NCBI RefSeq assembly: GCF_019049105.1
Contig: NZ_JAHQZR010000001.1
Location: 62,001 to 126,000, forward strand
Source of the DNA: Leucobacter chinensis
GTDB lineage: Bacteria; Actinomycetota; Actinomycetes; Actinomycetales; Microbacteriaceae
Direction of reading: 5' to 3'
Length of the DNA: 64,000 nt
Shown here: in pieces, positions 62,459 to 64,000 of the stretch
How positions within the stretch are numbered: the stretch's first letter is position 1
How the letters are laid out: each line of letters begins with the position of its first letter
Notes under the pieces: generated by a model
Told to the model about the DNA's origin: nothing
Databases searched by the model: none
The model's input: the letters and a program-made list of their open reading frames with translations, nothing else
Translations under genes and position numbers: made by a program

Positions 62459-64000
62459 CTAGATATCAAGTGCCCTGCGAATAAGGTCTTCTTGCTCGAC
62501 CGCGTGGACCTTGGCGAGACCCGTTGAAGGGGCAGCCGAGGCAGGGCGTGAAATGAGGCGAACGCCTCGGGTGCCCTGGTACTTCACGAACTCGAGCGAG
62601 ACAAACGGCCATGCGCCCTGGTTCTCTGGCTCGTCCTGAACCCAAACGAACTCTGCCGAGCGCGGGTAGGTTGAGAGGATCGTGCGAATCGCATCGACCG
62701 GGGTCGGGTAGTACTGCTCGACGCGAACAAGCGCGACCCGGGGGTCTGGCTGCTTCTCGAGCGCCGCCCGGAGGTCGTAGTACGTCTTGCCTGAGACCAT
62801 GATGACGCGCTCGACCTGGCTCTTGTCAGTGATTTGCGCGTCGTCGATGACCTCTTGGAACGTACCCTGTGTGAAGTCTTCAACCGACGAGGTCGCACTG
62901 CGCAGTCGCAGCATTGACTTCGGGGTGAAGACGATGAGCGGCTTGCGGGGGCGCTGGTAGGCCTGGCGACGCAACAGGTGGAAGTAGTTTGCCGGTGTCG
63001 AGGGGCGTGCCACAATCATGTTGTCTTCGGCGCACAGCTGCAGGTAGCGTTCGATGCGGGCCGATGAGTGGTCAGGGCCCTGACCCTCGTAGCCGTGAGG
63101 CAGCAGCATGACGACCGACGAACTCTGGCCCCACTTCTGCTCGGCCGACGAGATGAACTCGTCGATGACCGTCTGAGCGCCGTTGGCGAAGTCACCAAAC
63201 TGTGCCTCCCACACGACGAGAGCGTCTTCACGCTGCAACGAGTAACCGTACTCGTACGCAAGCGCTGCGTACTCTGAGAGCAGCGAGTCATAGATCCAGA
63301 AGCGAGCCTGCTGCTCGCTGAGGTTCATGAGGGGCAGCCATTCCTGACCGTTCTTACGGTCGTGGAACACCGCGTGACGCTGCGCAAAGGTACCGCGACG
63401 GGCATCCTGACCGGCGAAGCGCACCGCGGTGCCCTCGACGAGCAGTGAACCGAGCGCGAGTAGCTCGCCGAAGCCCCAGTCGATGTTGCCCGAGCGGCTC
63501 ATTTCGACGCGCTTGTTGAGCAGCTGCTGCAGCTTCGTGTGCACGGTAAAGCCGGTTGGCTTATTGGCGTGTGCATCGCCGACGAGTTCGACAACGCTGC
63601 GGTCGACCGCTGTCGGCACCTGGCTCACCGGAATGGTCGAGGTCACGGGAGCGTTGCCATCGATGACGGGGATCGAAGCGGTTTCGGCCGCGTGCGTCTC
63701 CATAAACGCCTGCTCGAGGCGGTTCTGGAAGTCGTCCTGCGCTCCCTGGTATTCCTCTTCGGTGATATCGCCACGGGCAACCAGCGTCGACGAGTAAATC
63801 TTTCGCGAGCTACGCTTCGCGTCGATCAGGTCGTACATGAGCGGCTGGGTCATCGAGGGGTCGTCGCCCTCGTTGTGGCCGCGGAGACGGTAGCTGATGA
63901 GATCGATGATGACGTCAACGTGGAACTTCTGGCGGAACTCGTATGCGAGCTTCGCCACGCGCACGACTGACTCGGGGTCATCGCCATTCACGTGGAAGAT
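62459..64000 (-). CDS. kgd: Multifunctional 2-oxoglutarate metabolism enzyme, C-terminal part
   Basis: At least 510 residues; the N-terminal part runs out of the right edge. This is the E1 component of 2-oxoglutarate dehydrogenase in the actinobacterial Kgd/OdhA/SucA form. The thiamine diphosphate region ends in VNGDDPESVVRVAKLAYEF and IDLISYRLRGHNEGDDP. The transketolase-like pyrimidine-binding domain (FAGQDARRGTFAQRHAV, EAQFGDFANGAQTVIDEF) and the C-terminal SGKTYYDL / YYPTP segment follow. In full-length Kgd an N-terminal acyltransferase domain is fused on; this cannot be seen here. SucCD, in the same window, act on its product. Confidence 0.95.
   Translation of the reverse strand: MFHVNGDDPESVVRVAKLAYEFRQKFHVDVIIDLISYRLRGHNEGDDPSMTQPLMYDLIDAKRSSRKIYSSTLVARGDITEEEYQGAQDDFQNRLEQAFMETHAAETASIPVIDGNAPVTSTIPVSQVPTAVDRSVVELVGDAHANKPTGFTVHTKLQQLLNKRVEMSRSGNIDWGFGELLALGSLLVEGTAVRFAGQDARRGTFAQRHAVFHDRKNGQEWLPLMNLSEQQARFWIYDSLLSEYAALAYEYGYSLQREDALVVWEAQFGDFANGAQTVIDEFISSAEQKWGQSSSVVMLLPHGYEGQGPDHSSARIERYLQLCAEDNMIVARPSTPANYFHLLRRQAYQRPRKPLIVFTPKSMLRLRSATSSVEDFTQGTFQEVIDDAQITDKSQVERVIMVSGKTYYDLRAALEKQPDPRVALVRVEQYYPTPVDAIRTILSTYPRSAEFVWVQDEPENQGAWPFVSLEFVKYQGTRGVRLISRPASAAPSTGLAKVHAVEQEDLIRRALDI

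Overview
The window is chromosomal DNA of a high-GC Gram-positive bacterium (Actinomycetota), most likely the family Microbacteriaceae and perhaps Leucobacter-like. This placement is an inference. It rests on the alr-tsaE-tsaB-rimI-tsaD block, a Kgd-type 2-oxoglutarate enzyme, a GuaB3 paralogue, DUF6350, SURF1/DUF3817 neighbours, frequent GTG starts and about 60% GC. I see no tRNA, rRNA, CRISPR array, prophage or insertion sequence.

Layout. 0-6.2 kb: end of rplQ, an OatA-like acyltransferase (minus strand), truA, then rplM-rpsI-glmM. 6.2-13.7 kb: coaA (minus), the acpS-alr-tsaE-tsaB-rimI-tsaD operon with overlapping genes, and a minus-strand pair (DUF4190 protein, THUMP-like methyltransferase). 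13.7-14.2 kb: groES behind a CIRCE operator. 14.3-19.9 kb: a double Lrp-type regulator, an IclR regulator, and a MatC-type dicarboxylate carrier, CaiB/BaiF CoA-transferase and crotonase operon. 20-26.7 kb: a polyamine operon (puuC, puuD, DUF3830, potDBCA-like ABC importer). 27-36 kb: rarD-like, guaB, guaB3, glpD, SURF1, DUF3817 and guaA. 36-44 kb: Bax-inhibitor-like protein, glycerophosphodiesterase, pcrA, sucCD and a TIGR01777 epimerase. 44-53 kb: a MetE-like protein, DUF6350, a TPP riboswitch with thiBPQ and a small kinase, then purN-purH. 53-64 kb: a PuuP-like permease behind a structured leader, a TagE-like glycosyltransferase, an LRR surface protein, an aldehyde dehydrogenase, a small membrane protein, a cutinase-like lipoprotein, a META lipoprotein and the C-terminal part of kgd.

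How genes work together. Purine synthesis is well represented (purN, purH, guaB, guaB3, guaA). Two separate polyamine uptake routes are present, an ABC importer with puuC/puuD and a PuuP-like permease. The MatC-CaiB-crotonase set looks like an import, CoA-activation and possibly decarboxylation route for a short dicarboxylate.

Most notable observations. (1) GuaA has a glutaminase domain in which the nucleophilic Cys is Gly and the catalytic His is Leu, while its ATP pyrophosphatase half looks intact. (2) The leader of the PuuP-like permease folds on paper into a three-way junction whose closing stem pairs with the ribosome-binding site, and I cannot match it to a known riboswitch. (3) The crotonase next to MatC lacks both hydratase glutamates and resembles methylmalonyl-CoA decarboxylase around its active site. 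(4) A 31-bp phased triple repeat lies before the double-Lrp gene. (5) Two nearly identical 22-23-bp-stem palindromes sit in low-complexity DNA after truA and guaA.
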